A DNA stretch of 64,000 nt, from contig CAVSPR010000003.1 of the NCBI GenBank assembly GCA_963729875.1, positions 62,001 to 126,000 on the forward strand. The letters are read 5' to 3'. Source of the stretch: DATBSL01 sp963729875 (GTDB lineage: Bacteria > Acidobacteriota > Vicinamibacteria > Fen-336). The notes under the pieces were generated by a model. It worked only from the letters and a program-made list of their open reading frames with translations, ran no database searches and was not told where the DNA came from. The position numbers and the translations under genes were made by a program. Below, piece after piece: positions 17,801 through 25,678 of the stretch (positions are counted from its first letter, which is position 1; each line of letters begins with the position of its first letter).

Positions 17801-18125
17801 CGAGGACGCCGCGGCGGGAGAGCTCGACCGCGAGGTTGAGCGCGGTCTGGCCTCCCACGGTGGGAAGGAGCGCGTCGGGCCGCTCCCGCTCGAGGATGGC
17901 CTCGACCGCCTCCGGGGTGAGCGGCTCCACGTACGTGCGGTCCGCGTACTCGGGGTCGGTCATGATCGTGGCCGGGTTCGAGTTGACGAGCGAGACCCGC
18001 AGGCCCTCCTTCTTGAGGACCTTGATCGCCTGGGTGCCCGAGTAGTCGAACTCGCAGGCCTGTCCGATCACGATCGGCCCCGAGCCGATCACCAGGACCG
18101 ACTGGATGGACGTGTCTCTCGGCAC
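14895..18125 (-). CDS. carB: Carbamoyl-phosphate synthase large subunit
   Basis: Makes carbamoyl phosphate from bicarbonate, ammonia and two ATP, for arginine and pyrimidine synthesis. The 1076-residue product has the two homologous ATP-grasp halves (VLVIGSGPIVIGQACEFDYSG at the start, VVILGSGPNRIGQGIEFDY at mid-length) and a C-terminal MGS-like allosteric domain from about residue 940. Length and motif order are as in E. coli (1073 residues). GTG at 18125 with AAAGG immediately upstream is used. It lies 4 bases from carA. Confidence 0.97.
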   Translation of the reverse strand: MPRDTSIQSVLVIGSGPIVIGQACEFDYSGTQAIKVLKKEGLRVSLVNSNPATIMTDPEYADRTYVEPLTPEAVEAILERERPDALLPTVGGQTALNLAVELSRRGVLDRLGVRLIGASRRAVEMGEDRQLFKEAMARIGLEVPKSGFATNLEEARKVLEITGLPAVIRPSFTLGGTGGGIAYNHEEFEALAERGIDLSPVHQVLIEESVLGWKEYELEVMRDKADNFVVICSIENFDPMGIHTGDSVTVAPAQTLTDREYQVMRNAARAIIREVGVETGGSNIQFAVDPKTGRLTVIEMNPRVSRSSALASKATGFPIAKIAALLAIGYRLDEIQNDITRVTPASFEPVIDYVVVKIPRWAFEKFKDASPALGTQMKSVGEVMAIGRTFKEALHKGLRGLETGVSGFARTDLDDDRIREKLLNPDPDRIFYVKRALDLGWSHDEIFRMTGIDPWFLDQIQQIVDLEKGIGPKMFARRKGRVVAKDALTLREAKRMGFSDARLAKLTKRTEAEVRSARKAAGIVPVYKRVDTCSAEFESFTPYMYSTYESECEAAPTDRKKVVILGSGPNRIGQGIEFDYCCCHASFAFKEEGYETIMVNCNPETVSTDYDTSDRLYFEPLAFEDVMNILEKEKPEGVVVQFGGQTPLRLSVPLHEAGVRILGTSPDATDVAEDRKRFKALLDELGIRQPESGTATSLEEAKAVAGRIGYPVLVRPSYVLGGRAMAIVYDASRLEDYVREAVKASPEHPILVDRFLEDAFEVDVDALGDGERVVIGGILQHIEEAGIHSGDSAMVLPTYKITPPHLQTIRKYTRELGLALGVKGLMNVQYAIKDDVVYVLEVNPRASRTTPFVSKATGVPLAKVAARIMAGRSLAEQGITEDLQVKRIFVKESVFPFLKFPGADILLGPEMKSTGEVMGISNDFGIAFAKSQQAAGFTIPTSGNVFLSVNDFDKAGALPHARALHELGLHILATRGTAEYLNAHGVPAEMVYKVNEGRPNVVDHIKDGRIGIVFNTPLGGESFYHDGAIRKSAVLHNVLVVTTLTATAATVQAIRALRERATDILSLQEIHAGTPA

Positions 18126-18129
18126 CTTT

Positions 18130-19362
18130 CTACCGCCCCTCCCGCCCCGTGCGCATCATCGACACGAACTCCTCGAAGAGGTAGTGGCTGTCGTGGGGAC
18201 CCGGGCTCGCCTCGGGGTGGTACTGGACGGACAGCACCGGACGATCGCGCATCCGGAAGCCCTCGACCGTGCCGTCGTTCAGGTTCACGTGGGTGAGCTC
18301 GTAGTCCTCCCGCTCGAAGAGGGCGGGGTCCACGCAGAAGCCGTGGTTCTGCGACGTGATCTCGACCTGGCCGGTCTTCAGGTTCTTGACCGGGTGGTTG
18401 GCGCCCCGGTGGCCGAACTTGAGCTTGTAGGTCCGGCCCCCGCAGGCGAGCCCCAGGATCTGGTGGCCGAGGCAGATGCCGAACGTGGGCAGCCGGTCCG
18501 CGAACACCCTCGCCGCCTCGATCGCGTAGGTGCAGGGCTCGGGATCGCCGGGCCCGTTCGAGAGGAAGATGCCGTCGGGCCGGAGGGCGAGCGCCTCCGC
18601 GGCCGGGGTCGTCGCCGGGACCACGGTCACCACGCACCCGGCCGCGGCCAGGTTCCTCAGGATGTTGCGCTTCATTCCGAAGTCGTAGGCGACGACCCGG
18701 AAGAGCTCCTCACCCTCGCGCGGCCGCTCGGCGCCGCTGCCCTTGAGCACGGGGACGAGGTGGCCCGACACGACCTCCGTCTCCGTGCGGGGGTCGAACG
18801 TCCAGGGCTCCTCGCAGGTGACCTCGCGGGCCAGGTCGAGCCCGAGCATCGACCGCGACGCGCGGGCCTTCGCCACCAGCGACGCGTGGTCGGCGTCGAC
18901 CGCCGAGACGACCCCACGCTTGGCCCCGTGCGTGCGGAGGTGGCGGGTGAGCGCCCGGGTGTCGATCTCGCTGATGCCGACGATGCCGTGCTCGTCGAGG
19001 TAGCGGCCGAGGTCCCCCGAGGCGCGCCACGACGAGACCACGGTCGAGACCTCGCGCACGATGAAGCCCGCGACCTGCGGGCGCGCGGACTCCACGTCCT
19101 CGAGGTTCACCCCGTAGTTCCCGATGTGGGGATAGGTCATGGTGACGACCTGGCCGGCGTAGGAGGGGTCGGTCAGCACCTCCTGGTAGCCGCAGAGGGC
19201 GGTGTTGAACACCACCTCTCCCGTGACCTCGCCCGCCCTCCCGAAGGAGCGCCCCTCGAAGACGGTGCCGTCCTCGAGGGCCAGCACCGCGCCTGGGCGC
19301 GTCCCCCGCAAGGCGGGAGGGGTACGCGCCTCGCTCGCTCCCCGCTCGCGCCCAGCTCCCAC
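18130..19362 (-). CDS. carA: Carbamoyl-phosphate synthase small subunit
   Basis: The glutaminase subunit that feeds ammonia to CarB. It has an N-terminal CarA domain (LALEDGTVFEGRSFG ... CGYQEVLTDPSY) and a class I amidotransferase domain with the nucleophile in FGICLGHQ, QNHGF, and the His/Glu in VQYHPEASPGP. The start is uncertain. GTG at 19362 has AGGAGG spaced 5 bases (410 residues), ATG at 19383 has no binding site, and GTG at 19287 would give a 385-residue protein starting right at the conserved VLALEDG. The extra N-terminal 25 codons are low-complexity and carry an 18-base sequence repeated at 13042. A TAAGCT box at 19424-19419 may be the promoter. Confidence 0.93.
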   Translation of the reverse strand: MGAGRERGASEARTPPALRGTRPGAVLALEDGTVFEGRSFGRAGEVTGEVVFNTALCGYQEVLTDPSYAGQVVTMTYPHIGNYGVNLEDVESARPQVAGFIVREVSTVVSSWRASGDLGRYLDEHGIVGISEIDTRALTRHLRTHGAKRGVVSAVDADHASLVAKARASRSMLGLDLAREVTCEEPWTFDPRTETEVVSGHLVPVLKGSGAERPREGEELFRVVAYDFGMKRNILRNLAAAGCVVTVVPATTPAAEALALRPDGIFLSNGPGDPEPCTYAIEAARVFADRLPTFGICLGHQILGLACGGRTYKLKFGHRGANHPVKNLKTGQVEITSQNHGFCVDPALFEREDYELTHVNLNDGTVEGFRMRDRPVLSVQYHPEASPGPHDSHYLFEEFVSMMRTGREGR

Positions 19363-19438
19363 CTCGTCCTCCTCGCACGGCATGGATGCACCGGTGATCC
19401 GCTCGTCGCCAGCCCCGTAGCTTATCCGAAGAGGGGCC

Positions 19439-20092
19439 TCACCCGGCGAGCCGGCCCACCTTGTCGAGGTCGCTGTCCTTGCCGACCAGGACCAGGATGT
19501 CCCCGGCCAGGAGCCGCTCGTCGCCCCCGGTGGCGATGAGGAGGCCCTCCCCCCGCTTGATCGCCACCACCAGGACCTGGTAGCGCTTGCGGATCTCGAG
19601 CTCGGCGAGGGTCTTCCCGACGAACTCCGCGGGGACCTGGACCTCGACGAGGCTCGAATCGGCGGCGAGCGGCAGGTACTCGACGATCGAGCGCAGCCCG
19701 AGGCCCCGAGCGACCCTTCGGGCGGTGTCGCGCTCGGGATGGACGATCTCGGTCGCCCCGATGAGGTGGAGGATCTTGCCGTGGTCCTCGGAGACGGCTT
19801 TCACCACGATCTCCTTGAGGCCGAGCTCTCGGAGGTAGAGGGTCACGAGGATGCTCGCGTCCATCTGCTCCCCCAGGGACACCACCACCGCGTCGGCGTC
19901 CCGGAGGCCCAGGGCGCGGAGGGTGTCCTGGTCCGTGCAGTTGGCCTCGATGGCCTGGGTGGAGGAGTCCCGGATCTCCTGGACCCGGGTCCGGTCCCGG
20001 TCGATCGCGACGACCTCGTGGCCGCGCTCGTGCAGCGTGCGGACGACGGTGGCCCCGAACTTCCCGAGGCCGATGACGGCGTAGCGTCCCAT
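19439..20092 (-). CDS. Potassium uptake regulatory subunit TrkA/KtrA
   Basis: A 217-residue cytosolic gating ring protein. The N-terminal RCK domain has the NAD(H)-binding motif VIGLGKFGATVV and acidic strand end AIDRD, and the C-terminal RCK_C domain is SSLVEVQVPAEFVGKTLAEL. It is the single-RCK form (KtrA-like), not the duplicated E. coli TrkA. It lies 14 bases after the TrkH/KtrB gene, its channel partner. Such rings open the channel in response to bound nucleotide, which is family knowledge. Confidence 0.9.
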   Translation of the reverse strand: MGRYAVIGLGKFGATVVRTLHERGHEVVAIDRDRTRVQEIRDSSTQAIEANCTDQDTLRALGLRDADAVVVSLGEQMDASILVTLYLRELGLKEIVVKAVSEDHGKILHLIGATEIVHPERDTARRVARGLGLRSIVEYLPLAADSSLVEVQVPAEFVGKTLAELEIRKRYQVLVVAIKRGEGLLIATGGDERLLAGDILVLVGKDSDLDKVGRLAG

Positions 20093-20106
20093 GGCGACTC
20101 CTGCTC

Positions 20107-21441
20107 CTATCCGACCATGACGTTCTCTTCCGCGTAGCGGAAGCGGCCCCGCTCTTGCCGGGGGCCGACGGCGAGGACCAGCGTGAGGGGGCCCACCCGG
20201 CCGATGAACATCAGCGCCGCGAGCACGAGCTTGCCCGCGGCGCCCAGCGACGGGGTGACCCCGGTCGAGAGCCCGACCGTGCCGAAGGCGGAGACGGCTT
20301 CGAACATCAGGGCCACGAAGCGCGGCTCGGCCGTGGCGAACGGCCGACCGTGCGTCTCGGCGAAGACCAGGAGCCCCACGGCGAGGGACACCAGGGCCCA
20401 GGCCAGGAGGGCCATGGTGAGTGCCCGGTCCATGACCGCGTGGGGGATGGTCCGGTGGAAGACGGTCGCCCGGCCGCGGCCGCGCCAGCGCGCGATCACG
20501 AGGGCCACGAGCAGCCCGAAGGTCGTCGTCTTGATCCCGCCGCCCGTGGAGCCCGGCGAGGCGCCGACGAACATCAGGAAGATCGTGAAGAAGAGCGTGC
20601 CCGCGGAGGCCCGGCCGTAGTCGATCGTGTTGAAGCCCGCCGTGCGCGGGGTAACCGACTGGAACCACGACGCGAGCAGGCGCTCCCCGAAGGGCAGGTC
20701 GCGCAGGACGTTGTCCCACTCGAGCAGGAGGAACGCGACGGTGCCGAGGACGAGCAGCGCCGCGGTCACCACGAGCGCGAGCCGGGCGTGGAGGGTCAGG
20801 AGCGGCGCGTGGCCACTCCGGAGTCTCGCCCGGGCCGCGTCCCACAGCTCCATGTTGACCAGGAACCCGAGACCGCCCGCCACGATGAGCGCGGTGATCG
20901 CGATGTTCACGAGCACGTCGGCGCGGTAACGGACGAGGTTGTCGGGCAGCAGGCTGAAGCCGGCGTTGCAGAAGGCGGACACGGAGTGGAAGACGCTCTG
21001 CCAGAGCGCCTCGCCGGCCGGGAACTGCCCCCGGAATCTGACCCACAGCAGCGCGGCGCCCGAGGCCTCGACGGCCAGCGTGGAGATCAGCACGTAACGC
21101 ACCAGACGCCTCACCCCCGCCTTCGGGGTGTGGTGCATCGAGTCCTGGATGACCATCCGGTCCGTGAAGGCGACCTTGCGCCCGAGCACGACCCCCACGA
21201 AGACGGCGAAGGTCATGAGGCCGAGCCCGCCGATCTGGATGAGTGCGAGGATCACCGCCTGTCCCGCAGGGGAGAATCGCGAGCCGGTGTCGACGACGGT
21301 GAGCCCGGTGACGCACACCGCGGACGTGGCGGTGAAGAGGGCGTCGAGCAGGGAGACGGGCTCCCCGGCCCGGGCGAAGGGCAGGGACAGGAGGAGCGTG
21401 CCTGCCCCGATCACGACCGCGAAGCTGCCGGCGAGGATCAC
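20107..21441 (-). CDS. Potassium uptake transmembrane subunit TrkH/KtrB
   Basis: A polytopic membrane transporter with four pore repeats. The four selectivity-filter turns are visible: TSAVCVTGLT, SAFCNAGFSL, VTPRTAGFNT and SAFGTVGLST, each with the conserved glycine. The family is complete at the C-terminus. GTG at 21441 gives 444 residues but cuts into the first helix. The frame continues upstream as LTILHRLSP, typical of the family N-terminus. No ATG/GTG/TTG exists there, only CTG (21471, inside the lepB stop as CTGA) and ATT (21465). A non-standard start is therefore possible. With the adjacent TrkA-like gene it forms a complete potassium uptake system. Confidence 0.9.
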   Translation of the reverse strand: MILAGSFAVVIGAGTLLLSLPFARAGEPVSLLDALFTATSAVCVTGLTVVDTGSRFSPAGQAVILALIQIGGLGLMTFAVFVGVVLGRKVAFTDRMVIQDSMHHTPKAGVRRLVRYVLISTLAVEASGAALLWVRFRGQFPAGEALWQSVFHSVSAFCNAGFSLLPDNLVRYRADVLVNIAITALIVAGGLGFLVNMELWDAARARLRSGHAPLLTLHARLALVVTAALLVLGTVAFLLLEWDNVLRDLPFGERLLASWFQSVTPRTAGFNTIDYGRASAGTLFFTIFLMFVGASPGSTGGGIKTTTFGLLVALVIARWRGRGRATVFHRTIPHAVMDRALTMALLAWALVSLAVGLLVFAETHGRPFATAEPRFVALMFEAVSAFGTVGLSTGVTPSLGAAGKLVLAALMFIGRVGPLTLVLAVGPRQERGRFRYAEENVMVG

Positions 21442-21467
21442 CGCCGGGGAGAGCCGGTGGAGAATGG

Positions 21468-22106
21468 TCAGCGGATCGGCCCCAGGCGGTCGAGCGGCCA
21501 GAACCGGAACACCGCCCGGCCGTAGATGTACTTCTCGGGCACCTCGCCCCAGCTGCGGGAGTCGTTGCTGCTCCGGCGGTGGTCGCCGAGCACGAAGTAG
21601 TAGCCCTTGCGGACCTCGGCCGGGGGGAAATCGTCCCCGTCACGGAAGCTCTCGGGCAGGTACTCCTCGCTCACCGGCATCCCGTTCACGAAGAGCCGGC
21701 CCGCCCTGAGCTCCACCTGGTCGCCGGGCAGGCCCACCACCCTCTTGATGAAGGAAACCGACGGGTCGCGGGGGTACCAGAACACCACGACGTCCCCGCG
21801 CTCGATGGGCTGGAAGCGGTAGATGAACTTGTTGACGACGATCCTCTCGCCGTCCAGGAGCAGGGGCTCCATGCTCGTACCCTGCACGCGGAACGCCTGC
21901 GCCACGAAGGCGATGAGGAAGAAGCAGAAGAGAACCGCGACCGAGAGGTCGTGGAGGAATTCCCAGACGGCGCGCAGCACCCGCCCGCGCGCGGCCGTGC
22001 GGGCGGCCGCGGCGCCGGACACCACCGAGTCGGGTGCGGGAGCGACGGCCGCCGCCGGGCCCGTCACGGGGCCTTCGGGACCGAGCCCTCCCGGATCGAG
22101 CGTCAC
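21468..22106 (-). CDS. lepB: Signal peptidase I
   Basis: Removes signal peptides from exported proteins at the outer face of the membrane. The 212-residue product has a disordered N-terminus, one transmembrane segment (LSVAVLFCFFLIAFVAQAF), the catalytic Ser78 in QGTSMEPLL and Lys121 in SFIKRVVGLPGD, and the box GDHRRSSNDSRSWG. The GTG start overlaps the stop of the FHA-RDD gene (GTGA). The longer open frame upstream is the shadow of that gene. Its place between a phosphothreonine-reader and a potassium channel is unusual for lepB. Confidence 0.92.
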   Translation of the reverse strand: MTLDPGGLGPEGPVTGPAAAVAPAPDSVVSGAAAARTAARGRVLRAVWEFLHDLSVAVLFCFFLIAFVAQAFRVQGTSMEPLLLDGERIVVNKFIYRFQPIERGDVVVFWYPRDPSVSFIKRVVGLPGDQVELRAGRLFVNGMPVSEEYLPESFRDGDDFPPAEVRKGYYFVLGDHRRSSNDSRSWGEVPEKYIYGRAVFRFWPLDRLGPIR

Positions 22107-23311
22107 CGCCTCGCCCCCTTCACCACGCGGGTGCCGGAGACGCGGTCGTGCAGCCCGCTGCCCCCGAAGGCGACCATCAGGAAGCCGACGCCGAGGCTGG
22201 CCGCGGACAGGAGGTAGCCGAAGACGCGCAAGGTGGCCCGGCCGACGGGAATGGGCGACGCGCCGTCCTCGGTCTCCACCCGCAGGTCCAGGAGCTCCTT
22301 CCCGGGGGTCGCTCCCTTCACGCTCCAGAAGTAGACGTGGTACAGCGCGCCCAGCAGGAAGGCCAGGGGCACGAGGGTGGCGGACGCCAGGACGGGGAGG
22401 AAGGACACGTCGGCGGGGGTGCGGGGGGCCTCGCGCGCCCACCAGTACCAGCCGACCGGAGCAAGCAGGGCCACCTGGCCGGAGAGGACGAAGACGGCGT
22501 CCACGACGAAGGCGGCAAGGCGGCTCGCGAGCTCGGCGGGCTCGCCGGCCCCCTGAGGCCGGGAAAGGGCCTCGGCCCACCGCTCCGGAGGGACGGGCTC
22601 CGCGCGAGGCGACGGGGCCGCCGCGCGCGAGGGCGCCGCTGCGGCCCGCGGCGGCGCACGCCTCTCGAGGGCCATGGCCATGGAGCCGGCGGCACGGGGC
22701 GGCGCCGGCTGGCTTTCCGGCGGGACCGGCACCGGCAGGGTGTCGCGGGAGGGCGCCTCCTTCGGCGCCGCGGGCTCTTCCAGGCGCTGCCCCTCCGCGG
22801 CCAGCGTCGCGCCGCAGGCGTTGCAGAAGCGCGCGGGCAGCGGCACCGCGGTGCCGCAGGAGGAGCACACGACCTTCGGCGGCCCGCTCGGCTGCGCCAC
22901 CTGCGCGCCGCACTCCCGGCAGAAGAGGTCGCCGCGGCGGTACTCCCCCGCGCACGAGGGGCAGACGAGCGGCGCGGCCGAGGGGTGCAGGACCACCTTG
23001 CCGGTCACGCCCACCTCGGCCGGCTCCTCCCGGAACAGCAGCCGCACGCTGCCGATGGCGACGAGATCCCCGTCGCGCAGGCCGCGCTCGCTGACCCGGT
23101 CGCCGTTCACCACCGAGCCGTTGGCGGAGCTGCAGTCACGGAGGAAGAACTGCGTCCCGCGGTGCTCGATCACGGCGTGCCGCCGGGAGACCATCGAGTC
23201 GGGCAGGACGAGGTCGTTCGAGGGGTCGCGCCCGATCGTCACGATCGTCGTGCGCACGAGGGGGATCTCGCGCCGGTTCGACGAAGTCGGGTTGACGATC
23301 AGCCTGGCCAC
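22103..23311 (-). CDS. FHA domain, double zinc ribbon and RDD-family membrane protein
   Basis: A 402-residue composite protein. Residues about 20-90 form an FHA phosphothreonine-binding domain (IGRDPSNDLVLPDSMVSRRH, SSANGSVVNG). Two zinc ribbons follow near 113-165, with four CxxC knuckles (CPSC, CREC, CSSC, CNAC). A long Pro/Ala-rich linker leads to an RDD membrane domain (SRLAAFVVDAVFVLSG, KGATPGKELLDLRV, LHDRVSGTRVV). The FHA part should bind phosphothreonine on a kinase or its target. It is directly downstream of the Ser/Thr kinase gene and coupled to lepB, so a membrane-tethered reader of kinase signalling is the best guess. Confidence 0.85.
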   Translation of the reverse strand: MARLIVNPTSSNRREIPLVRTTIVTIGRDPSNDLVLPDSMVSRRHAVIEHRGTQFFLRDCSSANGSVVNGDRVSERGLRDGDLVAIGSVRLLFREEPAEVGVTGKVVLHPSAAPLVCPSCAGEYRRGDLFCRECGAQVAQPSGPPKVVCSSCGTAVPLPARFCNACGATLAAEGQRLEEPAAPKEAPSRDTLPVPVPPESQPAPPRAAGSMAMALERRAPPRAAAAPSRAAAPSPRAEPVPPERWAEALSRPQGAGEPAELASRLAAFVVDAVFVLSGQVALLAPVGWYWWAREAPRTPADVSFLPVLASATLVPLAFLLGALYHVYFWSVKGATPGKELLDLRVETEDGASPIPVGRATLRVFGYLLSAASLGVGFLMVAFGGSGLHDRVSGTRVVKGARR

Positions 23312-23320
23312 GGCGTCCCG

Positions 23321-24601
23321 CTACCCGCCCAGGAACGTCTGCTTGAACAGGACCAGGACCTTGACCGGCGTGCCCTGCTTCCTCGCCGGCTGGTACTTCC
23401 AGCCGCGGACGGCGGCGACCACCACCTCGTCCACCGCCTTCCCCCCCGACTCCACCACGGTCACGTCCTGGACCTCGCCCGCCTCGGTCACGAGAAAGCG
23501 GACCACCACCGAGACGCGCTCGCCGGACTTCAGGCGCCCGGCCCGGTCCGAGGGGTACGAGGGCGAGCTCCCGGCGAGCTTCTTCGCCAGGACGTCCACG
23601 TCTCCCGGCGAGTTCCCGTAGACCCGCGCGGTGTCGACCGGTGGCGGCGTCGGCGGCTCGGACGGCTTCGGCAGGGGGCGCAGGCGCACCTCGACGCGCC
23701 CGGCCTCGCCCGCCGCGACGTCCACCGTCCCCGTCCACGTCTCGTGCTGGTCGAGGGCGATGGCGATCCGACGCCGGCCTGGCTTCATCTTCAGGCCGGC
23801 GAGGGGCGTTAGCCCCACCTCGCGCCCGTCCACGGTCACCGTGGCTCCTGCCGGCGTCGACACGACGTCCGCCGCCCCGGTAGCGGCCGCGGCGGGGCGC
23901 GTCAGGGTGACCCGGACCTCGGCCGCCGGAGAGGCGGCGTCGAGCGACACGTCGCGGGTCTGGGCCTCGTAGCCCTTGAGCTCCACCTTCACCGCGTAGG
24001 CCCCGAAGGGGAGGTCGGAGACCGCGAGGGGCGTCCGCCCCCGGGGCTCCCCGTTCAGGCGCACGCCCGCCCCCGAGGGCTGGCTCTCGACCCGCAGCGC
24101 CCCGAGCGGCGGCAGAGCGGTCGCCTCCGGGGCGGCTGGCTCGGCCGAGGCCACGGCCGCGGCCTCGGGCTCCGGCACCGGGGCGGCGGCACGCGGCCGC
24201 TGCCACATGGCCCAGGCCACGATGCCCAGGGCGACGGCGGCCACGGCGGCGATCCCGCCGAGCGCCCAGCCGACGGGCACGCCGCGGCGCGTGGTCGGGT
24301 GCACGGCCATCTCCCCGGTCTTCGGCACGTCGCGCAGCGTCGGCTCGGGGGGCAGGGTCCCGGCGGCCTCGGGTGGCAGGATCCCCGTCACGGCGGAGGG
24401 CAGGGCCTGCCCGACCTCGGGCGGGGCCATGAGAACGGTCGGCACCTCCACGAGGTCCTCGAGCGAGGCATCGGCCTGGATCACGGTCGTCGCGTCGGAT
24501 GCCGCCGCGTCGCCGGGCGCCACGGCCCGTGGCGGCCGGGGGAGCAGGAGGGTGTCCGACGGCTCCGCCGATGCGCCCGCCAGCGCCGCGGGCACGGCCA
24601 C
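23321..24601 (-). CDS. C-terminal part of the receptor kinase: transmembrane, two PEGA and TonB C-terminal domains
   Basis: An acidic, Pro/Ala-rich segment leads to one transmembrane helix (GWALGGIAAVAAVALGIVAWAMW). It is followed by two PEGA domains (QPSGAGVRLNGEPRGRTPL and STPAGATVTVDGREVGLTPL) and a TonB-type C-terminal domain (VVVRFLVTEAGEVQDVTVVES ... VRGWKYQPA). The frame has GTG at 24601 but no ribosome binding site, and lies +1 relative to the kinase frame upstream. The usual architecture is one protein, kinase-TM-PEGA-TonB, so this is most likely the second half of a gene interrupted by a single-base frameshift between about 24603 and 24640. It could be a separate gene, but the joint reads naturally across a six-base G run. 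Confidence 0.75.
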   Translation of the reverse strand: MAVPAALAGASAEPSDTLLLPRPPRAVAPGDAAASDATTVIQADASLEDLVEVPTVLMAPPEVGQALPSAVTGILPPEAAGTLPPEPTLRDVPKTGEMAVHPTTRRGVPVGWALGGIAAVAAVALGIVAWAMWQRPRAAAPVPEPEAAAVASAEPAAPEATALPPLGALRVESQPSGAGVRLNGEPRGRTPLAVSDLPFGAYAVKVELKGYEAQTRDVSLDAASPAAEVRVTLTRPAAAATGAADVVSTPAGATVTVDGREVGLTPLAGLKMKPGRRRIAIALDQHETWTGTVDVAAGEAGRVEVRLRPLPKPSEPPTPPPVDTARVYGNSPGDVDVLAKKLAGSSPSYPSDRAGRLKSGERVSVVVRFLVTEAGEVQDVTVVESGGKAVDEVVVAAVRGWKYQPARKQGTPVKVLVLFKQTFLGG

Positions 24602-24608
24602 CGGGGGG

Positions 24609-25541
24609 ATCGTGATCGTGCTCGGCGCGGAGGGCGGGGACGGCCAGGCTGACCGTCTCCTCGTCCCCGATGCCGGTGAACCAGGACCCGAGGCAGTACT
24701 CGAGGTCCTGCACGAACCCGGAGGCCGTCTGGTAGCGGTTCTCGGGCTTCTTGGCGAGGATCCGGTGGAAGACCTCCCGCCACTTCTGGGGCACGAGGCC
24801 GTTCATCTCGAGGTCCGCGGGCTCCACGGGGTCTACGTGGACGAGCTTGTAGAGGATCGAGGTGACGTTGGCCCCGGGGAAGGGCTGCTGTCCCGACAGC
24901 ATCTCGAAGGCGACCACGCCCAGCGAGAAGATGTCGCTGCGGCCGTCCAGCTTCTCCCCCATCGCCTGCTCCGGGGACATGTAGGACGGTGTCCCGAGGA
25001 GCGTCCCGGAGTGCGTGATCTCGGAGTCGGCGAGCTTGGCGATGCCGAAGTCCGTGACCTTGACCTTGTCGGTCTCGTCGACGATGAGGTTGGAGGGCTT
25101 GATGTCGCGGTGGACGACTCCCCGCGAATGGGCGTAGTCGAGGGCCGCCGCCACCTGGCTCACCAGGGCGATCACCTTCTCCGGCTTGAACCGGGTCCCC
25201 TCCTCGAGGACGGAGGCGATCGTCTTCCCCTCCACGAACTCCATGGCGAGGAACGGCACCTCGTTCTCCTCGCCGATATCGAAGAGGGTGACGATGTTGG
25301 GGTGGGACAGGGTGCCCGAGATGCGCGCTTCCTGGTAGAAGCGCTCCTTGAACGCCCGGTGCTGCGGGCTCCCCGGGGGGATGTCGAGGCGGATCGTCTT
25401 GATCGCCAGCGTGCGCTTGATGAGGGGGTCGAAGGCCTTGTAGACGGCCCCCATGGCCCCGAAGCCGAGCGTGCCGGTGATCTGGTACCGGCCGATCGCG
25501 GAAGGGCCTGCGCCGGTATTGTGTCTGGTCTCGTCGCTCAT
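24609..25541 (-). CDS. Serine/threonine protein kinase (catalytic half, frame broken downstream)
   Basis: A Hanks-type kinase domain of about 300 residues. It has a glycine loop (GTLGFGAMGAVYKA), the ATP-anchoring Lys in LAIKTIRLD, HRDIKPSN with the catalytic Asp, DFGIAK, and SPEQAMGEKLDGRSDIFSLG. All catalytic residues are intact. After GDEETVSLAV the frame loses homology. It remains open to 23136 only because of high GC, while the expected continuation resumes in the +1 frame. The coordinate given stops at the G run, where I place the break. The ATG at 25541 is preceded by GGCGGA. A -35/-10 pair at 25615-25587 supports this as the first gene of the long minus-strand run. Confidence 0.88.
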
Positions 25542-25586
25542 CGATCCGCCCGGCGCCCGATCGCTGCCGACACTCCTTCGAGCAGA

Positions 25587-25615
25587 ACTGTACCACGCTT
25601 CCGGGCGGCCTTCAA
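25587..25615 (-). promoter_or_regulatory. Promoter of the kinase-led operon
   Basis: TTGAAG (25615-25610), 17 bases, TACAGT (25592-25587) on the minus strand. The predicted leader to the ATG at 25541 is about 40 bases. Confidence 0.5.
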
Positions 25616-25663
25616 AGGCGCACGGCGCCCAAGTGACGGCCTGAGAATGGGTTGCGGGTGTGC

Positions 25664-25669
25664 TATCCT
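25664..25669 (+). promoter_or_regulatory. -10 box of the bsh operon
   Basis: TATCCT ends 9 bases before the ATG of bshC. No Shine-Dalgarno sequence or convincing -35 is seen. This is one of the predicted leaderless starts. Confidence 0.4.
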
Positions 25670-25678
25670 GAGTGCCCC

